A stretch of 64,000 bases of DNA from NCBI GenBank assembly GCA_016192035.1, contig JACPUW010000038.1:32127-96126 (forward strand). Reading direction: 5' to 3'. Below, piece by piece: positions 56,488 through 64,000 of the stretch; the first letter of the stretch is position 1; every line of letters starts with the position of its first letter. A program made the position numbers and the translations under genes. Under the pieces are notes generated by a model. The model was not told the DNA's origin. It saw only the letters and a list, made by a program, of their open reading frames with translations, and did no database searches. This DNA comes from Bacteroidota bacterium (GTDB lineage: Bacteria > Bacteroidota > Bacteroidia > CAILMK01 > JACPUW01).

Positions 56488-57394
56488 TCCCGCTGCCAAA
56501 TAGCTTTTCAAAAAACCAACCCATCACATGTTCTTTCACACTGGCATCCTCGGCTTGTAGTGGCTCCATAGATGGATTTCGGTTAAACTCCAGCACATAC
56601 GGCACTCCCTCCTCACCTATTACCACATCTGCCCCAAATAAATCAGCATATACACTCCCCTGGTGGCAGCCCAAGGTAAGCGTACTATGAAGTGCGCCTA
56701 ATATATTGTCCATCTTACCTAAAGCATGTCTGAGCCATAAAGGCGGTAGCACCTCAGGGGTGAATTGGTCAGCAAATAGCGGTAAATCCTTGGAATAGTA
56801 CTCATTGCCGCTTACAAACCCATTGGTAGCGGCATAGAGCAGCCGCACCCTGGGGTAAAAAGACCAGGTGACCTGCCCCTGCCCCACGGCCAAAAACAAC
56901 CAAAACCTGAGGGAATAATGCCTACCAAATACTTGGTGCAGTGGCCATACCACACGCTGTACCAACTTGTACCTTGACAAATCAACCAAGGGTATTTCAT
57001 AGCGGTGGGCCAGCACACAGAGTGCTTCCCTTTTCTGCCTATCACCTTTGAGCACCACCCTTCCGTGCCTATCCAACCATTCCCCTATTTGGGCATATGC
57101 CTTTGATGGCCATAGGGCTTGCGACTCGGGCATGAGCCTACTTGCCCCTTCTAATCCCAAGCCCCTCACCATATTGACCCATAGGGCGGCCTTGCCGGCC
57201 AATTGAATAAAGTTTGGAATACCTACCACGTACCTGGGGTGAGGCCAGGCAGTGGTGGCCAACCACGTGCGCAAGCCCTTTGACTCAAGTATCCAAAGAT
57301 CCGCTTGTTCCGGGCCTACCCTTTCTATATGATGGTTTGACAACCATATGGCTTGTTGGCGGCTGAGCAACCGGTTGGTAAAATAGGCAGGCAT
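56477..57394 (-). CDS. tubulin-tyrosine-ligase-like ATP-grasp protein
   Basis: 305 residues, cytosolic. N-terminal part (about 1-95) is unlike other proteins I know; from residue about 100 it has ATP-grasp features: a Lys-bearing strand (GRVVLKGDRQKREALCVL), Arg-rich central strands (LRFWLFLAVGQGQVTWSFYPRVRLLYAATN) and the metal site YADLFGADVVIGEEGVPYVLEFNRNPSM. The Asp...Glu-x-Asn motif and the following VKEHVM helix match the end of TTL/TTLL amino-acid ligases. Such enzymes attach an amino acid to a carboxylate of a protein or small molecule. The substrate cannot be read from the sequence. It is divergent from xth. Confidence 0.65.
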   Translation of the reverse strand: MPAYFTNRLLSRQQAIWLSNHHIERVGPEQADLWILESKGLRTWLATTAWPHPRYVVGIPNFIQLAGKAALWVNMVRGLGLEGASRLMPESQALWPSKAYAQIGEWLDRHGRVVLKGDRQKREALCVLAHRYEIPLVDLSRYKLVQRVVWPLHQVFGRHYSLRFWLFLAVGQGQVTWSFYPRVRLLYAATNGFVSGNEYYSKDLPLFADQFTPEVLPPLWLRHALGKMDNILGALHSTLTLGCHQGSVYADLFGADVVIGEEGVPYVLEFNRNPSMEPLQAEDASVKEHVMGWFFEKLFGSGIKS

Positions 57395-57445
57395 ATACCA
57401 AAGCTAGTAGGCTGGGCCAATATATTGCACCCTTGAATCTTTCCT

Positions 57446-58210
57446 TTGAAAATCGTTTCTTACAACCTTAACGGCATACGGTCGGCCCTGCAGAAAGGGT
57501 TGGCGGCCTATTTAGCCCAGGAAAATGCCGATATAATTTGTTTTCAAGAGCTTAAAGCCCAAGAAGGCCAATTTGACGAGGCGGTATTTGACCAATTGGG
57601 CTACACCTGCCTTTGGCACCCCGCCGAAAAGAAAGGCTACAGTGGGGTGGCCATTTTGAGCAAGCTACCGGTTGACCATGTAGCGTATGGCTGCGAACAC
57701 CCACTCTTTCACACCGAAGGCCGCTTGCTGAGTGCCCTGATCGGGGGCATCACCGTGGTGTCGGCGTATTTCCCATCTGGCACCACCGGCGAGGTAAGGC
57801 AAGAGCTTAAATATGAATTCCTGGACTATATGGAAACCTATACAGCACAAGCACTTGCACACAACCCCTTGGTGGCCGTTTGCGGCGATTTCAATATAGC
57901 CAACCATGATATTGACATACACAATCCGGTATCTAACAAGCATAGTTCTGGTTTTTTGCCCGAGGAGCGGGCCTGGCTATCCAAGTACTTCCAGACCGGC
58001 ATGGTTGACAGCTTCCGCCGCCTGAACCCCAGCCAGCAGGCCTACTCGTGGTGGAGTTTTAGGGCAAATGCCCGCGCCAACAACAAAGGATGGAGGATAG
58101 ACTATATAGCGGTTTCCAATCAACTTGCCAATGGTGTACAGTCGGCCTTTATTAGGCCTGAGGCCGCCCATTCTGACCACTGCCCCATAGGAATGGAGGT
58201 AATGGCATAG
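57446..58210 (+). CDS. xth: exodeoxyribonuclease III
   Basis: 254 residues, starting at a TTG (57446) giving MKIVSYNLNGIRSALQKGL, the exact family N-terminus. The EEP catalytic motifs are present: FQELKAQEGQFDEA (Glu), the GDFNIANHDIDIH block (Asp, Asn) and the final AHSDHCPIGMEV (Asp-His). It repairs abasic sites and removes 3' blocks. The rare start codon suggests modest expression. Confidence 0.95.
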   Translation: MKIVSYNLNGIRSALQKGLAAYLAQENADIICFQELKAQEGQFDEAVFDQLGYTCLWHPAEKKGYSGVAILSKLPVDHVAYGCEHPLFHTEGRLLSALIGGITVVSAYFPSGTTGEVRQELKYEFLDYMETYTAQALAHNPLVAVCGDFNIANHDIDIHNPVSNKHSSGFLPEERAWLSKYFQTGMVDSFRRLNPSQQAYSWWSFRANARANNKGWRIDYIAVSNQLANGVQSAFIRPEAAHSDHCPIGMEVMA

Positions 58211-58362
58211 CCCCATTTTTGGCGCGTGGCCCTTATCATCCGTTTAATGCAATGCGCTAGCCTGTGGCACTTCATGGTCATGGCATCCACTTTATATAAA
58301 CGGTAGGGGGTTATCGCCACAAATTCAACCCATTTCATATACATGTAGTTACTTCGCGCCTC

Positions 58363-58941
58363 ATGCCTGACCAAAGGGTTGACATAGCTTTTTCAGAGAT
58401 TGCCCAGGGAAACAAACGTGCTTTTGAACAGCTGTTCAGGCAGTACTACAAGCCCTTGGTAGCCTATGCCCATGTGGTGCTGGCCCATAGGGAAACGGCA
58501 GAAGACCTGGTGCAAGAGGTGTTTTATCAACTGTGGGCACGGCGGCAAGAGCTCCGGGTAGATGGCCACATAAAAAGTTATCTCTACAGCATGGTGAGAA
58601 ACAGGGCGCTTAATCACCAAGCCCACCTAAAAGTGGTGGCCCGGCATCAACAATGGGCCACTGAAGATGAAGGGGATACCCATGACCCCGTAGAAACCGA
58701 AGAGATGGCAAGCAGGCTGGAAAACGCGGTGGCCCTGCTTCCACCAGAGCGCAAGAAAATTTTTTACCTATGCAAGTATGAGGAGAAAAAATACCGGGAA
58801 ATAGCCGACGAGATGGGCATTTCGGTAAAGACCGTGGAGAACCAAATGGGCAAGGCGTTGAAATTCTTGCGCGCGCAACTGGCTGATATATTCGTTACCA
58901 CCTTCTTTTTTTATATTTTGGCACTCTCCCAGTGGGGGTAA
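58363..58941 (+). CDS. ECF-type RNA polymerase sigma factor
   Basis: 192 residues. Region 2 (FEQLFRQYYKPLVAYAHVVL, ETAEDLVQEVFYQLW) and region 4 helix-turn-helix (ALLPPERKKIFYLCKYEEKKYREIADEMGISVKTVENQMGKALKFL) are clear. It ends with a hydrophobic tail (FVTTFFFYILALSQWG), common in Bacteroidota FecI/SigW-like sigma factors. It is followed with overlap by a FecR anti-sigma gene and a STN-domain gene. It should switch on this operon and perhaps a regulon when released by FecR. Confidence 0.93.
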   Translation: MPDQRVDIAFSEIAQGNKRAFEQLFRQYYKPLVAYAHVVLAHRETAEDLVQEVFYQLWARRQELRVDGHIKSYLYSMVRNRALNHQAHLKVVARHQQWATEDEGDTHDPVETEEMASRLENAVALLPPERKKIFYLCKYEEKKYREIADEMGISVKTVENQMGKALKFLRAQLADIFVTTFFFYILALSQWG

Positions 58942-58976
58942 AACCAAGCGAACCTGTCATAGACCATGCACTTACC

Positions 58977-59987
58977 ATGTCAGAAACTCCGCTGCAAATA
59001 GACTACGAGCTGCTGGCCAGCTACTTGGCCGGAGAGGCCAGTGCCGATCAAGCCCGAATGGTGGCCGAATGGGCCACGGTGCCCGCCAATGGGATGGAGT
59101 TGGAACGCATGAAGGCCCTGTTTGCACTGGAACCCAGCTTAGAGCCAAACGCTATAGACGTGGATGCTGCCTGGGAATCCCTGGAAAAGCGGATAATGGC
59201 TGATGAAAACGAAAAGGCAGCTCACCGGGTGGGCACAAGCACCCTATGGCCCCGAGGGGCCAAGTGGGCCCTTCGCGCTGCTGCTATCTTGGTGTTTGGC
59301 AGTGCGCTGTACCTAGCTACCGCCAAGTGGGTATCTGGCCCGCAGGAAGAAACATTTGCCTCCCATGACCAAAAGGTCCAGGCCGCCCTGCCCGACGGCA
59401 GCCACGCCACCATAAACGTGGAATCGAGCCTGGAATACCTGCAAGATGGCCAGCGGGGCGAGCGGCGGGCCATTTTGGTAGGCGAAGGGTACTTTGAAAT
59501 AAAACATAAAGAAAACCAGGCATTTGTGGTTGAAACCCAATGGCTTGATGTGCGCGTGGTGGGCACGGCCTTTAATGTGTGGGCACCTAAGGGGAATGAC
59601 AGCGCAAGGGTGGACGTGGTAGAGGGAAAGGTGGAGGTAACCGACAAACGCACAAACAGATCCATATTTTTGGGCCCCGGTGAATCTACCCTCTATGTGC
59701 GGGATAAGCGGGGCCTGGCAACCGACACCAGCGGCCCATTGGATGCGCACTACTGGCGCACGGGCGATTTGGTGTTTAAGGCAGCCCGGCTAGAAGAGGT
59801 AGCCGCCGCTTTGTCAAAAGCTTACGGCACCAAAATAATAGTGGACAAAGCACTGGGCCACTGTAGGATCAGTGCTTCTTTCAGCCGTGAAAACTTGGAT
59901 ACCATACTTGAAGTAATTTCAGGCACGCTCAACCTGAGCGTACACAAAACAAAACGAGGATATGCACTTAAAGGTACTGGCTGCTAG
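58977..59987 (+). CDS. FecR-family anti-sigma factor
   Basis: 336 residues from ATG 58977 (MSETPLQIDYELLASYLAGE); the frame continues upstream to a GTG inside the sigma gene. N-terminal cytosolic part, one transmembrane segment (LRAAAILVFGSALYLATA, about residues 105-123), periplasmic FecR domain (VQAALPDGSHATINVESSLEY, ILVGEGYFEIKHKENQAFVVET, VVEGKVEVTDKRTNRSIFLGPGE) and C-terminal DUF4974-type domain (LEEVAAALSKAYGTKIIVD). It would hold the sigma factor until a surface signal arrives through the STN domain of the next protein. Its end overlaps the next gene by 26 bases. Confidence 0.9.
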   Translation: MSETPLQIDYELLASYLAGEASADQARMVAEWATVPANGMELERMKALFALEPSLEPNAIDVDAAWESLEKRIMADENEKAAHRVGTSTLWPRGAKWALRAAAILVFGSALYLATAKWVSGPQEETFASHDQKVQAALPDGSHATINVESSLEYLQDGQRGERRAILVGEGYFEIKHKENQAFVVETQWLDVRVVGTAFNVWAPKGNDSARVDVVEGKVEVTDKRTNRSIFLGPGESTLYVRDKRGLATDTSGPLDAHYWRTGDLVFKAARLEEVAAALSKAYGTKIIVDKALGHCRISASFSRENLDTILEVISGTLNLSVHKTKRGYALKGTGC

Positions 59988-61980
59988 CCTCCTAATTATT
60001 GCTGGTGGCGGCGCAAAGGGTTTTGCCAAATCGCTGCTCAGGATGGAGGTAGATATGCCCACGGGCACCGCCCCCCTCCACCGGGCCCTAGACCAACTGG
60101 CCAAAAAGGGTAACTTCAAGTTTTCCTATAGCCCCGACCACCTTCCGGCCGATAGCCTTGTAACCCTGGGTAACATGCGCATGACAGTGCGCCAACACCT
60201 GGATAGGTGGATAAAAAGAGGATTTGATGCCAAGGAAAACGGGCATTTTGTAATACTCCAACCTAAGCCTACCGGCAAAAAGGATTTGCTGCAACTACAA
60301 GGCAGGGTGGTGGACGGGCGAAACCGCCAAGCCATTTCAAACGCCACGGTATATGACCCCCTGCACCTGCACTCTACCAATACCGACCACAATGGCAACT
60401 ATATGCTCCAGGTACCCCAAAGGGGCGGGTATATCCCCTTGGCCATAAGCAAAGTAAACTACCGCGACACCATCATCATGCTACCAGTGGGCAAACAGAC
60501 CCACCAAACCGTGGCCATAATACCCAAGCCGCTGGAAAAAGTGGCCTCTGTGGATGTGAAAAAATTGGAAAACCGACAAGAAATTGATTATCTGCCCACC
60601 GTGAAACTATGGGTACCCCCGGGCCAGATGGAAAAGACCAAAAACCTGGGTGAAACCATAAGGCGCACCGCACAGGTTTCGCTGGTGCCCACCATAGGGA
60701 GCAACCGCAGGTTAAGCGGGGTGGTAAGCAATGGATTGTCACTTAACATATTGGCTGGCTATTCAGGCGAAATACATGGGGTGGAAGTGGGAGGCTTGAC
60801 CAATATAGTAAAACACCATGTGAGCGGGTTGGAAATAGCTGGGTTGGGCAATTTGGTGGGCGGTAACCTACAAGGCACCCAGATAGCAGGACTGGCCAAC
60901 CATGTGGGCGGCGACATATATGGGATGCAGGTGTCGGGGCTGTATAACCTGGGGCTTAAGGACCTTCACGGCATGCAGGTTTCCGGCTTGATAAATGCGG
61001 TAGGTGGCCAAATTAAAGGCACTCAACTGGCTGGGTTTGCCAATTATGGCCCAGTAGGGGTAAGCGGGTTTCAGGTTTCGGGACTCGTTAATTTGTCGGG
61101 AGGGCCCGTGGGCATGGGCCAGGCCAGTGGCTTTGCCAACATATCCCTGGACGATGTGGGCGGCTGCCAGTTTTCTGGTTTTGTAAATGTGACAGAAGGG
61201 CATGTTAGCGGACTTCAAGCCGCTGGTTTTGCAAATGTGGCCCTGGGCAACGTAGGCGGGGTACAGGTATCGGGTTTTGGAAACCTATGTACCGATACCG
61301 TAAAAGGGTTGCAGTTGTCAGGAGCGTTTAACCAAACCAAGGTAGCGGTCAAAGGCCAGCTTAGCGGACTGCTCAACATAGCCACGGCCGAGGCCAGTGG
61401 CGTTCAAATAAGTGGGTTTCTCAATGTGGCCAAAAGCCTAAAAGGCGTGCAGATAGGTATTTTCAATGTGAGCAAGGAGGCCCAGGGAACCCCTATTGGC
61501 CTATTTAGCTATGTACACCGGGGCCACACCACCATGGGCTTGTGGGCCAACGAGGTACTCCCCGTTGGGCTGAAGTTTACCACGGGGGTAGAGCGTTTTT
61601 ACAATGTGTTTACCATAGGCCTTTCGCCGATTAAGGAACAGTGGGGTTATGGCTATGGCATAGGGAGCTCCCGCCGGTTTGGTGAAAAAAAACGCCTGGG
61701 CCACCAAGCCGAAATGCTGCTATGGAAAGTACATCCGCAGTATGGGCTGGACATTTTTGAGCTCAACTTTTTGGCAAGACTGCACTATGGTGTTTCTTGG
61801 CGCAAGGGTAGGGTGTCGGTGTTGGCCGGCCCATCGGTTACCGCGCAAACATTGGCATCACAATGGAGTGAAAAAGTATATGCCCCATATGACTACAAGC
61901 GAGTGGAAATGGGTTGGTTAGATCTGGCCCGCTGGTATGGGGGCGATGTGACGTTGGTGGTACACTTGGGCGGGATATAA
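59962..61980 (+). CDS. STN-domain surface protein with 16-residue repeat solenoid
   Basis: 672 residues. Signal peptide (MHLKVLAASLLIIAGGGAKG), STN (secretin/TonB short) domain about 27-100 (APLHRALDQLAKKGNFKFSYS), carboxypeptidase-regulatory-like domain about 110-185 (LQGRVVDGRNRQAISNATV). From about residue 272 to 511 there are about fifteen repeats of 16 residues with the pattern x-Q-[VIL]-[SA]-G-[LF]-x-N then six variable residues ending V/I-x-G (for example TQIAGLANHVGGDIYG, MQVSGLINAVGGQIKG). Such periodic short repeats suggest a beta-solenoid; similar 'surface repeats' are annotated in leptospiral proteins. The last 160 residues look like an outer-membrane barrel. The sigma-FecR pair upstream normally signals with a SusC receptor; here this protein takes that place. 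Ligand unknown. Confidence 0.8.
   Translation: MHLKVLAASLLIIAGGGAKGFAKSLLRMEVDMPTGTAPLHRALDQLAKKGNFKFSYSPDHLPADSLVTLGNMRMTVRQHLDRWIKRGFDAKENGHFVILQPKPTGKKDLLQLQGRVVDGRNRQAISNATVYDPLHLHSTNTDHNGNYMLQVPQRGGYIPLAISKVNYRDTIIMLPVGKQTHQTVAIIPKPLEKVASVDVKKLENRQEIDYLPTVKLWVPPGQMEKTKNLGETIRRTAQVSLVPTIGSNRRLSGVVSNGLSLNILAGYSGEIHGVEVGGLTNIVKHHVSGLEIAGLGNLVGGNLQGTQIAGLANHVGGDIYGMQVSGLYNLGLKDLHGMQVSGLINAVGGQIKGTQLAGFANYGPVGVSGFQVSGLVNLSGGPVGMGQASGFANISLDDVGGCQFSGFVNVTEGHVSGLQAAGFANVALGNVGGVQVSGFGNLCTDTVKGLQLSGAFNQTKVAVKGQLSGLLNIATAEASGVQISGFLNVAKSLKGVQIGIFNVSKEAQGTPIGLFSYVHRGHTTMGLWANEVLPVGLKFTTGVERFYNVFTIGLSPIKEQWGYGYGIGSSRRFGEKKRLGHQAEMLLWKVHPQYGLDIFELNFLARLHYGVSWRKGRVSVLAGPSVTAQTLASQWSEKVYAPYDYKRVEMGWLDLARWYGGDVTLVVHLGGI
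60776..61495 (+). repeat. 48-bp coding repeat array
   Basis: About fifteen units of 48 bases coding for 16 residues each within the STN-domain gene. The DNA is diverged between units while the amino-acid pattern (Gln at position 2, Gly at 5, Asn at 8, Gly at 16) is kept. Two units are one or two residues short near the 3' end (starting QLSGLLN and VQIGIFN). The array is therefore old and kept by selection for structure. Confidence 0.85.
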
Positions 61981-62034
61981 AACACCGCAGTGCTGCGCAG
62001 TATTGCCATTGCCTTAACCAAAGCATGTCCGGTT

Positions 62035-62202
62035 ACTGGTTTTGTGCATGTGACAGAAGGCCATGAGATCGGACTTCAAGCCGCTGGTTTTGCAGATGTG
62101 GCCCTGGAAACCCTAAAAGGATTATAGAGCTATGAACATCAGGGCCATACCACCATAGACGTTTGGGCCCTGCGCTGCAACCGCCTTTGCGGCAAGGCAT
62201 AG
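62035..62202 (+). pseudogene. decayed partial copy of the solenoid gene
   Basis: In one frame: TGFVHVTEGHEIGLQAAGFA, DVALETLKGL, stop (62125-62127), then SYEHQGHTTIDVWAL. The first part matches the parent segment at about 61173-61250 (SGFVNVTEGHVSGLQAAGFA), and the second matches the parent at 61507-61551 (SYVHRGHTTMGLWAN). The intervening ~250 bases of the parent are missing. A premature stop and the absence of any start mark it as a remnant of a duplication. Confidence 0.85.
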
Positions 62203-62944
62203 GGCAATCTAAGCCATAATAATGGGTAGCATAGCCCAATAAACACCAAAGGAGTAGGGTTTCTTTGTGTATTTAAAGTTTCATCACTATGGCTGTATCG
62301 CTTACCAAAATATGAACTATGTTTGTCTAGTCAATCAAATTTTGCTCTATGTTATGCGCTTTACCTGCATTTCATGTACTTGGCTTGCTGGGCTTTAGGT
62401 GGCTCTTGCTCAGGCACCGGGCTCTGCGTGATTTTAGTGCCGATACGCGTCATTTTCCATTGGGATTTGGATATGAGCACAGCAAGACCATTGAAGGTTG
62501 CCCAGGGGATAAGCTATCCACCACTACACATGGCAGAGCCCATTGGGTAGTCTGTATGCTGCAGCGGCACTGGCGAATGACGATCAACCATTTCGCACAA
62601 AAGCGATATATACTCAATGGGTCATGGGGAGTGGGGGATGTGCGGATGTTAGCGGCAAGTGTATGACGACAGAGCAACCATTGAACAGACGACTTAAAAT
62701 TGAACATTAATGCAAAGACAAACCATTTTGACAGGTGACCAACATACAGACCATATTTCAATCGGACAACGAGTAAGCCGACACTCATTGCCGTCCCTAT
62801 GTTTTTTATTATTTTCCCACCGCACAAATTTTAAAAACAGTTTTAGCCAGCCGCACAAACGGCACATTTGGCTTTGCCCGGCATACAAGCCGACACTTCG
62901 CAAAACCAAAAGAGCCACTTTTTGCCAACGCACCAATAATAACT
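62203..62944. other. gene-poor region, possible recombination junction
   Basis: About 740 bases without a convincing gene; overlapping short open frames show no domain or consistent coding signal. From about 62690 the sequence becomes AT-rich with many CCGACA/GCACA words and an imperfect inverted repeat (TTTGGCTTTGC near 62868 with GCAAAACCAAA near 62898, one mismatch). It leads into AT-rich genes unlike the rest of the window. Probably a recombination or insertion junction. Confidence 0.45.
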
Positions 62945-63721
62945 ATGAGATTAATTAAAATATTGATTTTTATTTTTATATCGCAAACAGCTTTTGCTCA
63001 GTTTAACGAGTCTATTAGAACAGGCAGGCCCGGACAAGCTATTGGAGCTTTTACAGTGGGTAAAAATATTCTACAGTTTCAACAAGGAGTGGACTATTAC
63101 TCCTTGGCAGACACAAAATATCCACCTCGTGGATTTGTATCAAACAATGTAGTTCGGTTCGGAATATTGGAAACAGTTGAACTAAGTGCATTAGTAGATT
63201 ATCAGTATGAACAAACCAAAACCGATTCAAGCGACATTTCTCGTTCAGGTTTAAGCAATTTCCACATTGGTTTTCGTGTGCACATCAACGACCAAAATGG
63301 CTGGATTCCTACAACTGGTTTTCAAATGCGATTGAAAATTCCACAAGTTTCAAAAGACTTTGGAGCAAATCAATTGGCAACAGTTATGGTTTTTGAAGCC
63401 AATTGGGCATTGCCCAAGAATATGAGCCTTACAACCAATTGGATTTTATCTTATAACGGTAATGACCATTACCCAACGGGTAGATATGTAATTAACTTTG
63501 GCTTCCCTATTCACAAAAAATGGAGTGGCTATTTTGAAAACTATGGACAAATGAATCAATCCATTTTTCAAACAAGATTTGATGGAGGATTTGCTTATCT
63601 TGTCAACAATAATGTGCAGTTGGATTTATCAGCAGGCTATGGTAATAATCAAAATATTCAAGATTATTTTGCTAGCACTGGTATAAGTTGGAGAATTAAT
63701 AACTTTAGAAAAAATAAATAA
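62945..63721 (+). CDS. outer-membrane transporter-like protein (MetA-phenol-degradation type fold)
   Basis: 258 residues. Signal peptide MRLIKILIFIFISQTAFAQ. The mature part begins FNESIRTGRPGQAIGAFTVGKNILQFQQGVDYY and continues as beta-strands typical of the Bacteroidota 'transporter' proteins of the phenol_MetA_deg family (VVRFGILETVELSALVDYQYEQ, GLSNFHIGFRVHIND, GYFENYGQMNQ, NNNVQLDLSAGYG). It is an outer-membrane barrel whose substrate is unknown. Base use is clearly more AT-rich than neighbouring genes, suggesting horizontal transfer. Confidence 0.78.
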   Translation: MRLIKILIFIFISQTAFAQFNESIRTGRPGQAIGAFTVGKNILQFQQGVDYYSLADTKYPPRGFVSNNVVRFGILETVELSALVDYQYEQTKTDSSDISRSGLSNFHIGFRVHINDQNGWIPTTGFQMRLKIPQVSKDFGANQLATVMVFEANWALPKNMSLTTNWILSYNGNDHYPTGRYVINFGFPIHKKWSGYFENYGQMNQSIFQTRFDGGFAYLVNNNVQLDLSAGYGNNQNIQDYFASTGISWRINNFRKNK

Positions 63722-63730
63722 AACAATATA

Positions 63731-63925
63731 ATGAATAAAAAAATACAATACATAACAAGTTTGACAGTCTGTTTACTGGTCGCCATATCAGTGTATGGAC
63801 AAATTGATTCACTTAAACAATCTGATTCATTAAACACCAGTTTACTCAAAGAGTATGAAAATACTCAAGTTTCGCACCTTTTTATAATGTATGTTTTTCA
63901 ATCAAAAATGGAGTGCTTACATTAG
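63731..63925 (+). pseudogene. truncated secreted protein gene
   Basis: 64 codons: signal peptide MNKKIQYITSLTVCLLVAIS followed by VYG-Q and a short Ser/Leu/Asp-rich mature part, then an end (IMYVFQSKMECLH) of different character. It starts 9 bases after the preceding transporter-like gene, as an operon partner would. The abrupt change after about base 63870 suggests the gene was cut by inserted DNA. What the full protein was cannot be told. Confidence 0.45.
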
Positions 63926-63934
63926 GCTAATGCA

Positions 63935-64000
63935 ATGATTAATAGTATTATAGAACATCTAAGTCAAGCCGCGAACTTAGATAAAGCGATTAAGTTAGAA
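63935..64000 (+). CDS. start of an unidentified gene at the window edge
   Basis: An open frame begins with ATG at 63935 (MINSIIEHLSQAANLDKAIK) and runs off the end of the window after 22 codons. Its position just after the truncated gene would fit a transposase of an inserted element, but the 22 residues are too few to assign a family and no terminal inverted repeat could be confirmed. Confidence 0.3.
   Translation, partial: MINSIIEHLSQAANLDKAIKLE

Noticed and set aside
60776..61495. CRISPR-like array because of regular 48-base spacing
   Set aside because: The repeats are coding, in frame, and diverged at DNA level; there are no identical direct repeats with unique spacers.
62323..62666. 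Two overlapping short open frames (75 and 105 codons) after the solenoid remnant
   Set aside because: No signal peptide, domain or consistent coding bias; probably decayed DNA.
62860..62944. Integron attC-like structure before the transporter-like gene
   Set aside because: There is an imperfect inverted repeat, but no proper core sites (RYYYAAC/GTTRRRY) could be placed, so the claim is not supported.

Overview
The window is a chromosomal stretch of a Bacteroidota bacterium, most likely of the Cytophagales/gliding type. The reasons are: TAnnTTTG promoter elements; almost no Shine-Dalgarno sequences in front of genes; type IX secretion (T9SS) sorting domains of both type A and type B; porQ and gldE; a DUF3467 gene between rpoC and rpsL; and a family-typical HU-mutY-ssb-gldE neighbourhood. 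No rRNA, CRISPR array or complete insertion sequence is visible.

Bases 1-21952, all on the minus strand, form a near-continuous translation/transcription block. Read in the direction of transcription: rpsU, xerC-type recombinase, hpf, tRNA-Tyr, tRNA-Gly, tRNA-Thr, tuf, tRNA-Trp, secE, nusG, rplK, rplA, rplJ, rplL, (attenuator hairpin), rpoB, rpoC, DUF3467, (promoter with a dyad), rpsL, rpsG, fusA, rpsJ, rplC, rplD, rplW, rplB, rpsS, rplV, rpsC and the start of rplP.

Bases 22021-30929 hold a helix-hairpin-helix protein and large secreted proteins. Two long type B sorted adhesin-like genes converge on a gene-free, repeat-rich stretch. Upstream of the second lie two gene stubs, left over from what looks like a collapsed tandem family of T9SS cargo genes. 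A T9SS-sorted HmuY-like protein follows.

Bases 29597-35161 look like a haem/iron acquisition locus: secreted HmuY-like protein, TonB-dependent receptor with a FRAP box, HmuY-like lipoprotein, and an inner-membrane protein on the opposite strand. The outer ends of the locus carry the same 21-bp dyad (TATTTAGA-N5-TCTAAATA), which suggests a shared, probably iron-responsive, regulator.

Bases 35221-58210 are mostly housekeeping genes (rnhB, M20 dipeptidase, clpB, lon, Dps, acylphosphatase, an OmpA-like lipoprotein, RNase E/G, a 30-residue mS38-like protein, HU, mutY, ssb, xth). Mixed in are surface/secretion genes (porQ, gldE, a DUF5686 protein, small barrel proteins) and a bacterial tubulin-tyrosine-ligase-like ATP-grasp gene. 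Convergent genes here are packed so tightly that several overlap by 4-11 bp.

Bases 58363-62202 carry an ECF sigma / FecR anti-sigma / STN-domain trio. The third gene is not a SusC-like receptor but a protein with about fifteen 16-residue repeats, probably a beta-solenoid, followed by a barrel-like end. A decayed partial copy of it lies just downstream. This trio and the dyad-bounded haem locus are my best candidates for something not fully described. Bases 62203-64000 change character: a gene-poor stretch, then AT-rich genes (an outer-membrane transporter-like protein, a truncated secreted protein, and the start of another gene at the edge), suggesting acquired DNA.
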